The position numbers were made by a program, and so were the translations under genes. A stretch of 13,838 nt of DNA. It comes from Prevotellaceae bacterium UBA1716 (GTDB lineage Bacteria > Bacteroidota > Bacteroidia > Bacteroidales > Bacteroidaceae). The notes below the pieces were generated by a model that searched no databases, had not been told where the DNA came from, and worked only from the letters and a program-made list of their open reading frames with translations. Positions 1 to 6,685 of this stretch are shown in pieces. The stretch spans positions 2,797-16,634 of the forward strand of contig DCIW01000231.1 of assembly GCA_002317225.1 (NCBI GenBank). The letters are read 5' to 3'. Each line of letters begins with the position of its first letter. Position 1 is the first letter of the stretch.

Positions 1-621
1 GAAGATGCTGGTTACTACAACAAGAAGTGGATTGCAATCACTTGTAAGGAATCAACATTCGCTGATAACACAGATGCTTACACTTGGTGGGGCGTTTACC
101 GCAAGGATAATACTGATGGTATTCCAAACAACAACGGTAACTCATTCCAGGGTGACCACTTCGGTGACGTGATGCTTCTCCGTTATGCCGACATTCTCCT
201 CATGATGACAGAAATCTCAGGTGATCCTCAGTATATGAATCAGGTTCGCAAGCGTGCTAAACTTGCTGATAAGCCATATTCATGGCAGAACATCAAGGAT
301 GAGCGTCGTTTCGAATTTGCAGGTGAAGGTATCCGCTTCAACGACCTCCGTCGCTGGTCTGGTAAGGATGGTGGCGAAAGCTGCGAAGCTGCAAAGGCAC
401 TCGAAAAGCAGAACGGTACTCGCGTAAACTATTGTGGTACTTGGACTAAGATGAAGCACGCTTCTTCTTCATGGGCTAAGCGTTATGCAGAAACTGATGG
501 ATTCCTCCAGATTCCACCACAGCAGATTCAGATCGTCGACAATCCAGACGTGCTCAAGCAGAATAAGGGTTGGGGTAGCGATGTTTCTGACTGGAATATG
601 GCTGGTACTCCTGTATATTAA
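1..621 (+). CDS. SusD/RagB-family outer-membrane lipoprotein, C-terminal part (5' end outside window)
   Basis: The reading frame is open from base 1, so this is the last 206 residues of a longer gene; full SusD homologues usually run about 500-650 residues. SusD proteins are surface lipoproteins that cap a SusC TonB-dependent transporter and help capture glycans. Family hallmarks seen here are FGDVMLLRYADILLMMTE, the short VRKRAKL helix, and IKDERRFEFAGEGIRFNDLR with a following RRW, all typical of the conserved C-terminal SusD/RagB domain. The protein ends near SDWNMAGTPVY before TAA. The next gene starts 22 bp downstream on the same strand and encodes a SusE/F-position lipoprotein, so the two are almost certainly one PUL operon, with susC expected upstream of the window. 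The glycan target cannot be read from this fragment. Family assignment is firm. Confidence 0.95.
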   Translation, partial: EDAGYYNKKWIAITCKESTFADNTDAYTWWGVYRKDNTDGIPNNNGNSFQGDHFGDVMLLRYADILLMMTEISGDPQYMNQVRKRAKLADKPYSWQNIKDERRFEFAGEGIRFNDLRRWSGKDGGESCEAAKALEKQNGTRVNYCGTWTKMKHASSSWAKRYAETDGFLQIPPQQIQIVDNPDVLKQNKGWGSDVSDWNMAGTPVY

Positions 622-643
622 TTAATTATTAAGACTATTCAAT

Positions 644-2119
644 ATGAAAAAGATAATTTTAAGTTTAGTTGCAGGTGTTGCGATCCTCAGTTCATGTGAT
701 CCAGTATCAAAATACGGAGATTTCGAACCTAACAACTACACAGAAGAGCAGGCAGCAAGCTGCGTTTCATTCAAGGTTTACAAGGATGAAGCTTGCACTC
801 AGGAAGCAGGTCCTGCCGAAGGTAACTATGTTAAGTTTACCACTTCTCCTGCTACATCAGTATCAATCCTGAACAAGACAGCATCAGGCGATGACAACCT
901 TCTTGCATGGGGTACTGGTGGCGTGTTCAAACTTTCTCCAAAGCGTGGTTCTTCAACAGACCAGGAACTTATTGTACGCATTGTAAACTCAGACAACTCT
1001 ACAGTTGAAGCAAAGAAGAATGTTTCTGTATTCGTTAAGGGCGACCTTGATCCAGAATACAAGCTTCTCCTCGGCCAGGCTGGTAAGAAGTCTTGGACTT
1101 GGGACTACGATGGCCCTGTTGGTAATTGCTGGGGTAATGGTGGTCACACTGGTAATGGTGCTGGATTTACTGCTCGTGCTGTCGATGGTAACTGGTGGGG
1201 TGTTTCTACTCCAGAAGGCCTTCTCGATCAGCTTCAGCACTCTGATACTAATCAGGCATGTGGTGAAGAAGCTGTTGGTGCTTACATGACATTCGATGAG
1301 GATGGTAACATCACAACATGCGATCCTTCAGGTAAGGTTATCCGTAGTGGTTCTTACGAAATCAAGAATTACAATAGTGAACGTAACACAGTTACATTTA
1401 ACGGCACAGATTACAAATGGCAGCTTGGTAAGCTCGTAACTTCTGCTCCTGCAGTTCTCTTCCCATTCTCAATCAACGAAGGTGGTAAGACTGTTACTGA
1501 ATTCGATATCATGTACCTCGATGCTAACCACATGACTCTTGTTTATACTAAGGGTGCTGCTGCTAGCGGTTGGGGTGAAATCACTCACTGGTTGTTCAAG
1601 TCAACCGGCGCAAGTGCTGACATTCTCGAAGGCAACGAAAAGTGGGGCTGGGCAGACGACGGAAATGGTTGCTGGGGTAATGCCGGTAACTCTGGTAATG
1701 GCGCTGGCTACACTGCTACTGGTGTCGACGGTAAGTGGTGGGGCGTTAACAAGGGCTCTGAACTCTCTACTCAGCTCAGTCACTCAGAAGGTGGTACTGA
1801 CTTTGGCGATGCAGACGACGATGCTTACATGGTATTCAAGGATGGTACTGTTACATCATATACGGGTCGCGGTTCTCAGATCCGCACTGCTAAGTATGAG
1901 GTAACAAATACTAACCGCGTTAACAACTGGGAACTTGGTAAGCTCACAACTACTGCTCCTGGTGTTCTCTTCCCATTCTCTATCAACGAAGGTGGTAAGT
2001 ATGTTAACGAATTCGACATTATGTACATGGACGGTGACAACATGACTCTCGTTTACACTAAGGGTAATGGTGCTGGTTCATGGGGTGAAATCACTTACTG
2101 GCGTTTCGCTGCTAAGTAA
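644..2119 (+). CDS. PUL surface lipoprotein with two tandem Trp/Gly-rich domains (putative surface glycan-binding protein)
   Basis: A 491-residue lipoprotein. Residues 1-18 form a short signal peptide with lipobox LSSC and lipidated Cys18. Residues of about 30-135 look like an N-terminal beta-sandwich spacer. The rest is an internal duplication: repeat 1 (about 148-318) and repeat 2 (about 332-491) share W-x-W near the start, GxCWGN-G-xxGNGAG, VDGxWWGV, LxTxAPxVLFPFSINEGGK, EFDIMYxD, MTLVYTKG and WGEITxW. The position just after susD, the lipoprotein signal and the aromatic-rich duplicated domains fit a SusE/SusF-like glycan-binding protein, which would bind polysaccharide and have no catalytic role. 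I do not recognise the domain family by name, and the ligand is unknown. The start ATG lies 22 bp after the SusD stop. A hairpin terminator follows the gene, so it is probably the last gene of the PUL transcript. Confidence 0.8.
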   Translation: MKKIILSLVAGVAILSSCDPVSKYGDFEPNNYTEEQAASCVSFKVYKDEACTQEAGPAEGNYVKFTTSPATSVSILNKTASGDDNLLAWGTGGVFKLSPKRGSSTDQELIVRIVNSDNSTVEAKKNVSVFVKGDLDPEYKLLLGQAGKKSWTWDYDGPVGNCWGNGGHTGNGAGFTARAVDGNWWGVSTPEGLLDQLQHSDTNQACGEEAVGAYMTFDEDGNITTCDPSGKVIRSGSYEIKNYNSERNTVTFNGTDYKWQLGKLVTSAPAVLFPFSINEGGKTVTEFDIMYLDANHMTLVYTKGAAASGWGEITHWLFKSTGASADILEGNEKWGWADDGNGCWGNAGNSGNGAGYTATGVDGKWWGVNKGSELSTQLSHSEGGTDFGDADDDAYMVFKDGTVTSYTGRGSQIRTAKYEVTNTNRVNNWELGKLTTTAPGVLFPFSINEGGKYVNEFDIMYMDGDNMTLVYTKGNGAGSWGEITYWRFAAK

Positions 2120-2149
2120 TCGTAACTCAAGCAAACTAATATAGACACT

Positions 2150-2185
2150 TTCCCCACTTGTCTGTAATGGCAAGTGGGGAATTTT
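2150..2185 (+). terminator. Rho-independent terminator after the PUL lipoprotein
   Basis: TTCCCCACTTG (2150-2160) and CAAGTGGGGAA (2171-2181) form a perfect 11-bp stem with a 10-nt loop, followed by TTTT at 2182-2185. It lies 31 bp past the stop codon and before the next gene, so it should separate the PUL operon from the DUF4369-type gene. The short T tract makes it a moderate rather than an ideal terminator. Confidence 0.75.
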
Positions 2186-2201
2186 AAGAAACATATAACT
2201 T

Positions 2202-2870
2202 ATGCGTAAACTATTTTTCATATTCTCAGTACTCTGTTTATTTGCTTCTTGCAATCAGAAGTCAGACGAAGCATCTGGTAAGTTCATTATCGAAGGTGAA
2301 GTGTGCGACAATTCATGTGACAGTGCTCAGATATTTCTCGTTCCTCTGACAGAACCTGCTACTCACGAAACCGTAGACTCTGTCTACATCATAGATGGTA
2401 AGTTCCGTTTTGAGGGCACAAAGACACGTGTTTCTGCTCTTCGTCTTCAGATGCCACACCGCTTAAAATTCCAGGAACTCCTTGTTTATACCGAACCAGG
2501 TACAATCAAGGTCAAGCTTGCAGAAATTGGTAGTGTCACAGGAACCAAGAATAATGACCTCATTCAGGAATGGAAGACTACCCAAGAGGCTTGTCTCAAG
2601 GCTCGAGAAAAAGCGTTGGAACTCTATGATGGCAACTATGAAGCTCCAGGTTACAAGGCTGTGTTTGACTCTTTGAACAATGTGGTTGGCGAAGCTACAT
2701 ACAAGTTCCTCAAGAGCACAGATGTCAATCCTCTTTCAAACATGTTCTATCGCAACTACAAAAGTTCTATGCGTCCAGAGCAGATTAAAGACCTTGCACC
2801 TCACGAAGAGTATTATCAGCACATGCTTGATAGCCTCCGTAAGGCAAAAGAAGCTGAGAAAACAGAATAG
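2202..2870 (+). CDS. DUF4369-type lipoprotein without a thioredoxin domain
   Basis: A 222-residue protein with signal peptide MRKLFFIFSVLCLFASC, so Cys17 is the predicted lipidated residue. Residues of about 27-115 (FIIEGEVCDNSCDSAQIFLV ... DSVYIIDGKFRFEG ... ELLVYTEPGTIKVKL) match the N-terminal beta-sandwich called DUF4369 in Bacteroidetes. There that domain is usually fused to a C-terminal TlpA/AhpC-like thioredoxin fold. Here no CxxC thioredoxin motif follows. The remainder (about 118-222) is a charged helical region ending LRKAKEAEKTE, so this is a short, apparently non-redox variant. It is flanked by terminators on both sides and is probably monocistronic. No clear promoter was seen. 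Function is unknown; envelope location is inferred from the lipobox. The domain assignment is from remembered pattern and moderately sure. Confidence 0.75.
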   Translation: MRKLFFIFSVLCLFASCNQKSDEASGKFIIEGEVCDNSCDSAQIFLVPLTEPATHETVDSVYIIDGKFRFEGTKTRVSALRLQMPHRLKFQELLVYTEPGTIKVKLAEIGSVTGTKNNDLIQEWKTTQEACLKAREKALELYDGNYEAPGYKAVFDSLNNVVGEATYKFLKSTDVNPLSNMFYRNYKSSMRPEQIKDLAPHEEYYQHMLDSLRKAKEAEKTE

Positions 2871-2879
2871 CCGTAATAC

Positions 2880-2918
2880 AAAAAGCATTGCACCCACAAC
2901 CGAGTGCAATGCTTTTTT
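2880..2918. terminator. Bidirectional terminator between convergent genes
   Basis: AAAAAGCATTGCAC (2880-2893) pairs perfectly over 14 bp with GTGCAATGCTTTTT (2904-2917), with a 10-nt loop. There is a T run on the plus strand and, from the A run, a U run on the minus strand. It sits between the DUF4369-type gene (stop at 2870) and the minus-strand gene whose stop codon begins at 2922, so it can end transcription from both sides. Confidence 0.9.
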
Positions 2919-2919
2919 C

Positions 2920-3381
2920 TTACCATGCCTTCATCTCAATCATTTTGTCGAACGAATCTGCAGGAAGGGGCTTTCCCACCTTTTCGGCACATTCGAGAAT
3001 GATGCTTTGGTCGCTTGGGGTAATGCTATGCTCACCTGCAAGCATCTCATAATATACGGTGCGGCAAAAGTGGTGGAGGCATTCTGCGATGAAAGCACTA
3101 TAGCAACCTGACTGCTTGAGCGTCTTGGCAATCTTCTGCATACCGAATGCCATATACGCTATAGCATCCTTATCGCGGAATTCAGTACACTCGTCCTTGT
3201 CGGCATAAACCGAAGGATTTACGCAGGTGATAAATGTTGCTGACATTTGTTCTGCGGTAGTCTCGATGGCATGCAGACAGCGCTCGCGAAGTATGCACTC
3301 CGTATTGAGACAAATTGGGTAATTGTAAGGCTTTTCAGTAGCCTTGCGAATCATTTCTTCTTGAGTAAAAAATTTTTTCAT
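2920..3381 (-). CDS. Small Cys-rich protein, DUF6078-like
   Basis: A 153-residue soluble protein with no signal peptide or membrane segment. The N-terminus has NYPICLNTECILRERCLH, placing Cys24, Cys29 and Cys35 close together with Cys53 following (C-x4-C-x5-C-x17-C). This could bind metal, but that is inference. The middle and C-terminal parts are predicted helical, with a second run of Cys and His (CYSAFIAECLHHFC, residues 93-106). The pattern resembles the Bacteroidales family I remember as DUF6078, but I cannot verify it. It starts at ATG 3379-3381, directly beside the left 103-bp repeat cassette, and lies 122 bp downstream of the VapE-like gene on the same strand. I see no TAnnTTTG promoter of its own, so cotranscription with the helicase gene is likely. 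Function is unknown. Confidence 0.6.
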   Translation of the reverse strand: MKKFFTQEEMIRKATEKPYNYPICLNTECILRERCLHAIETTAEQMSATFITCVNPSVYADKDECTEFRDKDAIAYMAFGMQKIAKTLKQSGCYSAFIAECLHHFCRTVYYEMLAGEHSITPSDQSIILECAEKVGKPLPADSFDKMIEMKAW

Positions 3382-3400
3382 ATTTTTTCTGTTTTTGGGT

Positions 3401-3503
3401 CAACATCCTACCAAATGAATGCTAACGTGTTGTAAATCAGTTTGAAATCGTTGGTAGGATGTTGCCTAAACATCCTACCAACATCCTACCAACATCCTAC
3501 CAA
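3401..3503 (-). repeat. Left repeat cassette: three tandem 11-mers plus inverted copies
   Basis: Read on the minus strand, the cassette holds three perfect tandem copies of TTGGTAGGATG (3503-3471), a 6-bp gap, CAACATCCTACCAA (3464-3451), a 36-bp spacer, and TTGGTAGGATGTTG (3414-3401). The last two blocks are perfect 14-bp inverted repeats of each other. The array begins right after the TAG stop of the VapE-like gene and ends about 20 bp before the ATG of the Cys-rich gene. The same architecture recurs in opposite orientation at 4982-5084. It may be a set of protein-binding iterons, a structured leader RNA, or the end of a mobile unit. Confidence 0.9.
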
Positions 3504-4676
3504 CTATCCCCCTATTCTGATAGCATCATACCAGCTCACGCCATGTAGGATAGTACGCTTGTAACCAAGTGACTTCATCTTCATGCCAAGATTGATAGAG
3601 AATGAGTGTGACTTCTTGATGTTAGGATATACCTTTTCGAGTGTAGTAATGACATCCTTAAGGGAAATCATACTTACATGCTCATTTTCTTCTGCATGAC
3701 GGAAACAGTTTTCAATCATAACACAGAGGTCCTGCTCCTGCTGATACTGGTTGTTGGTCTGCTGAATCTGCTGGTTCTCATCATTGGTGAACCAATAGCG
3801 GAGCTTCTTCACAGTAATCTCCTCAACTACCTGAGCATAAAGCTGTTCGTAGTCGATTTCAGAAGCGTTGTCGATAAGCATTCCACTTGGAATGCGGAGA
3901 CAGATGTAGCGACGGCTACCCGTTGGGTCCTGAAGCGGATGAGGATTGTTGGTAGTAGCCACAAACGAAGCATAACGCTTGCGGTCATACTGCTCGCGAC
4001 CATAAATCGGACGTCCGTTCACCTTCACCTTTGATACTGTCTGCTTGAGTTCGGCCTGCTTCGAAGAGGTGATCTGGTCGAGTTCGTCGAGGTTGACAAG
4101 CAGATTGTTAGTAAGAGCCATCTCCTTATCATTCTTGTTGGCAAGATTGATATGGTCGAGGAAGTATTCACGGAGATGAGGAGGGAGGAGTCGATGACAG
4201 AAAGTACTCTTTCCGCATCCCTGATCACCGATGAAAGTAGGAATACACTCATTGCCATGGAGAGTATCGAGTCCCATCCAATGAGCCACAGCCGAACGAA
4301 TCCAGATGGAACACCAGTAAATCTGTTCGGTGGTGATACCAGGGATTCTGCTAAAGAGTTCTGCCACACGGTTTTGGCCATCCCACTTAGGGAGACCATT
4401 GAGCCAGGAGCAGATAGGGTCATACTGCAGAATGTCTTCGGAGTCGAGATACTCCTGCACATTCTGCTTCACACACTTCGCATCATCAAGTTCTATCTTG
4501 ACGAGGCGGACGATAGAGTTGCGCTTCTTCTCGGTAAGAGGAAGAAAAGCGGACTCCTCATTTCGCTCACGCACCTCTACCTTCTTGGAGAGGGCGTTGT
4601 AGCGAAACTCGAACTTTTCTGTGAGAAACTGTTCAATCATCTGAACATTCTCTGAGTTTGAAATCTTTTCGCTCAT
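3504..4676 (-). CDS. VapE/VirE-family P-loop helicase-like protein
   Basis: A 390-residue protein from the start MSEKISNSEN. An in-frame ATG 10 codons upstream (4706) is also possible, because both lie downstream of the promoter at 4744-4751. Residues of about 90-265 form the VapE core: WLNGLPKWDG, a Walker A motif GDQGCGKST (150-158), a Walker B-like LLVNLDELD (192-200), a sensor-like FVATTNN (238-244) and GSRRY (253-257), a likely arginine finger. This is the superfamily-3-like ATPase found in phage, satellite and island replication proteins. The C-terminus (about 330-390, with SFSINLGMKMKSLGYKRTI) resembles the DUF3874 tail common in Bacteroidetes members. No fused primase domain is visible; the first 80 residues are short and unassigned. 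Likely role: ATP-dependent DNA unwinding during replication of a mobile element. It is flanked by inverted repeat cassettes and followed by the Cys-rich gene. Confidence 0.85.
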   Translation of the reverse strand: MSEKISNSENVQMIEQFLTEKFEFRYNALSKKVEVRERNEESAFLPLTEKKRNSIVRLVKIELDDAKCVKQNVQEYLDSEDILQYDPICSWLNGLPKWDGQNRVAELFSRIPGITTEQIYWCSIWIRSAVAHWMGLDTLHGNECIPTFIGDQGCGKSTFCHRLLPPHLREYFLDHINLANKNDKEMALTNNLLVNLDELDQITSSKQAELKQTVSKVKVNGRPIYGREQYDRKRYASFVATTNNPHPLQDPTGSRRYICLRIPSGMLIDNASEIDYEQLYAQVVEEITVKKLRYWFTNDENQQIQQTNNQYQQEQDLCVMIENCFRHAEENEHVSMISLKDVITTLEKVYPNIKKSHSFSINLGMKMKSLGYKRTILHGVSWYDAIRIGG

Positions 4677-4743
4677 AATATATAAGAGGTTTTTAGAGTT
4701 AAACATTCGTTTTGCTCATCGGAGTCGTTCCCGAATCGCTTTG

Positions 4744-4751
4744 CAAAGATA
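4744..4751 (-). promoter_or_regulatory. Bacteroidetes -7 box for the VapE-like gene
   Basis: CAAAGATA on the plus strand reads TATCTTTG on the minus strand, a perfect match to the Bacteroidetes sigma-ABfr -7 consensus TAnnTTTG. It lies 67 bp upstream of the ATG at 4676 (37 bp upstream of the alternative ATG at 4706). No good TTTG -33 element is found at the usual 19-21 bp spacing. That position instead overlaps the TTTCCCG box at 4778, which could be an activator or repressor site. Confidence 0.7.
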
Positions 4752-4777
4752 GTAAATGAAAATCCGTTTTTCTTTTA

Positions 4778-4851
4778 TTTCCCGATTGCCACCTTGCCCC
4801 TTCCCGTAATCGGGAAAACTATCTTTCCTTTCCGGGAAATGCATCGGGAAA
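4778..4851. promoter_or_regulatory. Cluster of five TTCCCG/CGGGAA boxes upstream of the VapE-like promoter
   Basis: TTTCCCGATT (4778-4787) and AATCGGGAAA (4808-4817) are perfect 10-bp inverted repeats. Further boxes are TTCCCG at 4801-4806 and CGGGAAA at 4833-4839 and 4845-4851. Five copies of one hexamer within 74 bp, in both orientations, starting about 27 bp upstream of the -7 box, suggest a dyad-type operator or replication-initiator sites. The binding protein is unknown. Confidence 0.55.
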
Positions 4852-4981
4852 TAATCAACTAAAAGGGGTCTTTGGCTATTTATAGGTAAAAATGTTTTCT
4901 GTACTTTGAAAGGATAAAAAATAAAAACTGCAAAAGAAACACTGAAAGAGCGAAAAGACCTAATTCGAAATTCAAAGAATG

Positions 4982-5084
4982 CTGGTAGGATGTTGGTAGG
5001 ATGTTGGTAGGATGTTTGAGCAACATCCTACCAGCCTAATTATGCTGTGTGTCAATGGTTTATGCTGCATTTGGTAGAATGTTG
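4982..5084 (+). repeat. Right repeat cassette, inverted partner of the left one
   Basis: Units CTGGTAGGATG (4982-4992), TTGGTAGGATG (4993-5003) and TTGGTAGGATG (5004-5014) are followed by a 6-bp gap, CAACATCCTACCAG (5021-5034), a 36-bp spacer, and TTGGTAGAATGTTG (5071-5084, one mismatch). Total length (103 bp) and every internal spacing equal those of the cassette at 3401-3503, while the 36-bp spacer sequence itself has diverged to about half identity. GCTGGTAGGATGTTG (4981-4995) and CAACATCCTACCAGC (5021-5035) form a perfect 15-bp inverted repeat. Similarity to the left cassette continues outward for about 20 bp (CCCAAAAACA then an A run). Confidence 0.9.
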
Positions 5085-5152
5085 CCCCAAAAACACGAAA
5101 AAAAACTTTTTTTATTTTTCTCCCTTCCCAATACATGCGGTCGTCTGAGCTT

Positions 5153-5190
5153 GTCCGTCACTACGGACATCGATGTCCGTTAGGGCGGAC
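5153..5190. repeat. Double-hairpin palindrome (REP-like)
   Basis: The centre ACGGACATCGATGTCCGT (5163-5180) is a perfect 18-bp palindrome. On its left GTCCGT (5153-5158) pairs with ACGGAC (5163-5168) across a 4-nt loop. On its right GTCCG (5175-5179) pairs with CGGAC (5186-5190) across a 6-nt loop. Four alternating GTCCG/CGGAC arms make either two small hairpins or one central cruciform. This resembles a bacterial REP or BIME-type intergenic repeat; copy number elsewhere cannot be seen here. Confidence 0.6.
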
Positions 5191-5227
5191 TTCCCTGAAC
5201 ATCTATATAAATAAAGGTATATGTCTT

Positions 5228-5258
5228 TTTGTCGTTTGGAGAATTATTCGTAACTTTG
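5228..5258 (+). promoter_or_regulatory. Bacteroidetes promoter for the 5279 gene
   Basis: TTTG at 5228-5231, then 19 bp, then TAACTTTG at 5251-5258, matching the TTTG-N19-21-TAnnTTTG consensus exactly. The implied transcription start a few bases later leaves a leader of about 15 nt before ATG 5279. This rules out the longer in-frame start at 5135, which would lie upstream of the promoter. Confidence 0.85.
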
Positions 5259-5278
5259 CAGCAAAGTTGAGTAATCTT

Positions 5279-6646
5279 ATGACAGAAGAAACATACACTT
5301 TGGATTATGCTCTGTATGATCGTCAGATGGCAGTATTCTGCAACATGATGGAAGCATTCGTTGCAGGATGGGACATTTGCAGTGCTTCGGAACTGTCGAT
5401 GGACATCCATTCGTTGTGCTTCAAGGCATCACGCCTCTGCTATATGGCTGATCTTGATAAGATTGACCAACAAGAAAAGTTGATAGGCGAACGCTTCGTT
5501 CTTAACCAAACCTATTACGACCAACTTGGCATCATCGTGTTCGAACAGCTCTCCCCGCTCATGAGCGAACTGGTAAGTGGTATGAAGGAAGGCACCGCTC
5601 TTCAAGGCACACGATTGCCACGCTTCAAAGGGCAGTTTGCCGAAATGCTTCCTCATCTCAGCACTCTCTTGGCTGATAAAAACGAGGGAGGACAACTCAC
5701 AGATATGTGCAATGAGATAGGCGATGTGCAAAAGGCAATTCAGAAGTTGCAGAAGCAGGCACAGCCTTACGGCGAAAAACCAATTCTCCGCTTTTGGCAT
5801 TTGTGCGAACTATATACATATACCTGTTATCTGTACTTCCATTTTAAGAGTCTCGTAGAACAGGAATCGACCGAACTACCGCCTGCCGAACTCGAACGCC
5901 TCTTCGTACTTTGCATTCGCAACTATGCCAATTCGGAAGAGGGCAGGCATACTCTCGATACATACCGTGCACGCCTCTATTTCGACAACAATAATGCTCC
6001 TCTCACTCGGGAGCAACTCAACGCAGCCGGACGCGAACTGGTGAAGGATATCCCAGAGAACCTCCAACTCTGCTATATCGACAACCGCAACAATCCGGGT
6101 AAGATGATCGAAGAGGTGGTACGCCGCAAACCATCTGCAGACGAACTCCTTGCGTTGGCATCAGCCGTTGCTAAATGGGAGTTGCTCAGTACGATGATTT
6201 ACGAACTCGACCATCCGCAGGCAAGGCAGACTATTGAAAATACCATATTCTATACGGAAATGAATGGCAAGCCAATCAGTCTTAAGGCATTGCGAACCCG
6301 TATCGAACGTATGACAGTGTATATCGACCGCAAAAACCAGTGGTTCTGCATTTGGTGTGTTCTCAAGCATCACAATCTGCTTGCCGACCTCCACTTCGAG
6401 GCATTTGCCACACAGATGATGCATCCTGATTGGTTTGGCAATGCGGGTCTGCCAACTTTCAAGGGCGACAACATAAGTGATTTCCGCGATTACTTCAGCG
6501 CGACTGACTACACCCGTTGGGAATACAATGCCTTCCGCAACTACCGCATCCTCCATAACAAGTCCGAACAGAAATGGTCCGACTCCCTCTTCAATACATT
6601 CCACCATCTGTGCTATAGTATGGACGAGGCATTTATGGAGGAATAA
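5279..6646 (+). CDS. Unrecognised helical cytoplasmic protein
   Basis: A 455-residue protein starting MTEETYTLDYALYDRQ. The start is fixed by the promoter at 5228-5258: the open frame extends 48 codons further upstream, but that stretch includes the palindrome and promoter. There is no signal peptide or clear membrane helix. The sequence is rich in charged and aromatic helices, for example LRFWHLCELYTYTCYLYFHF (about residues 165-185) and a C-terminal stretch with DFRDYFSATDYTRWEYNAFR (about 395-415). I see no catalytic motif and do not recognise the family. The gene is divergent from the VapE-like gene and sits just outside its right repeat cassette, so it may be neighbouring cargo or an unrelated host gene. 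It ends 39 bp before the DUF6057-like gene on the same strand and no terminator is evident, so read-through is possible. Confidence 0.75.
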   Translation: MTEETYTLDYALYDRQMAVFCNMMEAFVAGWDICSASELSMDIHSLCFKASRLCYMADLDKIDQQEKLIGERFVLNQTYYDQLGIIVFEQLSPLMSELVSGMKEGTALQGTRLPRFKGQFAEMLPHLSTLLADKNEGGQLTDMCNEIGDVQKAIQKLQKQAQPYGEKPILRFWHLCELYTYTCYLYFHFKSLVEQESTELPPAELERLFVLCIRNYANSEEGRHTLDTYRARLYFDNNNAPLTREQLNAAGRELVKDIPENLQLCYIDNRNNPGKMIEEVVRRKPSADELLALASAVAKWELLSTMIYELDHPQARQTIENTIFYTEMNGKPISLKALRTRIERMTVYIDRKNQWFCIWCVLKHHNLLADLHFEAFATQMMHPDWFGNAGLPTFKGDNISDFRDYFSATDYTRWEYNAFRNYRILHNKSEQKWSDSLFNTFHHLCYSMDEAFMEE

Positions 6647-6685
6647 ATACATGTTTGATGATGTGTACTAATAAGTATTTGAATA

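Larger units (their letters stand above)
4677..5278. other. Divergent intergenic region between the VapE-like gene and the 5279 gene
   Basis: I see no convincing gene in these 602 bases. They contain, in order, the minus-strand leader and -7 box (4744-4751), the TTCCCG box cluster (4778-4851), about 130 bp of AT-rich sequence without clear signals, the right repeat cassette (4982-5084), a homopurine/homopyrimidine stretch (about 5096-5128), a double-hairpin palindrome (5153-5190) and the plus-strand promoter (5228-5258). Short open frames here look like chance. Confidence 0.7.

Noticed and set aside
2880..2918. Hairpin as a mobile-element end
   Set aside because: Its stem with flanking A and T runs between convergent stops is a standard bidirectional terminator.
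3471..3503. Three tandem 11-mers as a mini CRISPR array
   Set aside because: The units are contiguous with no unique spacers, and no cas genes are present.
4871..4908. Plus-strand promoter TTTG ... TACTTTG upstream of the right cassette
   Set aside because: The -7-like box is one base short of TAnnTTTG and the spacing is about 26 bp, outside the usual 19-21 bp.
5135..5278. Longer N-terminus for the 5279 gene (start at 5135)
   Set aside because: That stretch spans a palindrome and a consensus promoter located upstream of ATG 5279, so it is not translated in the main transcript.
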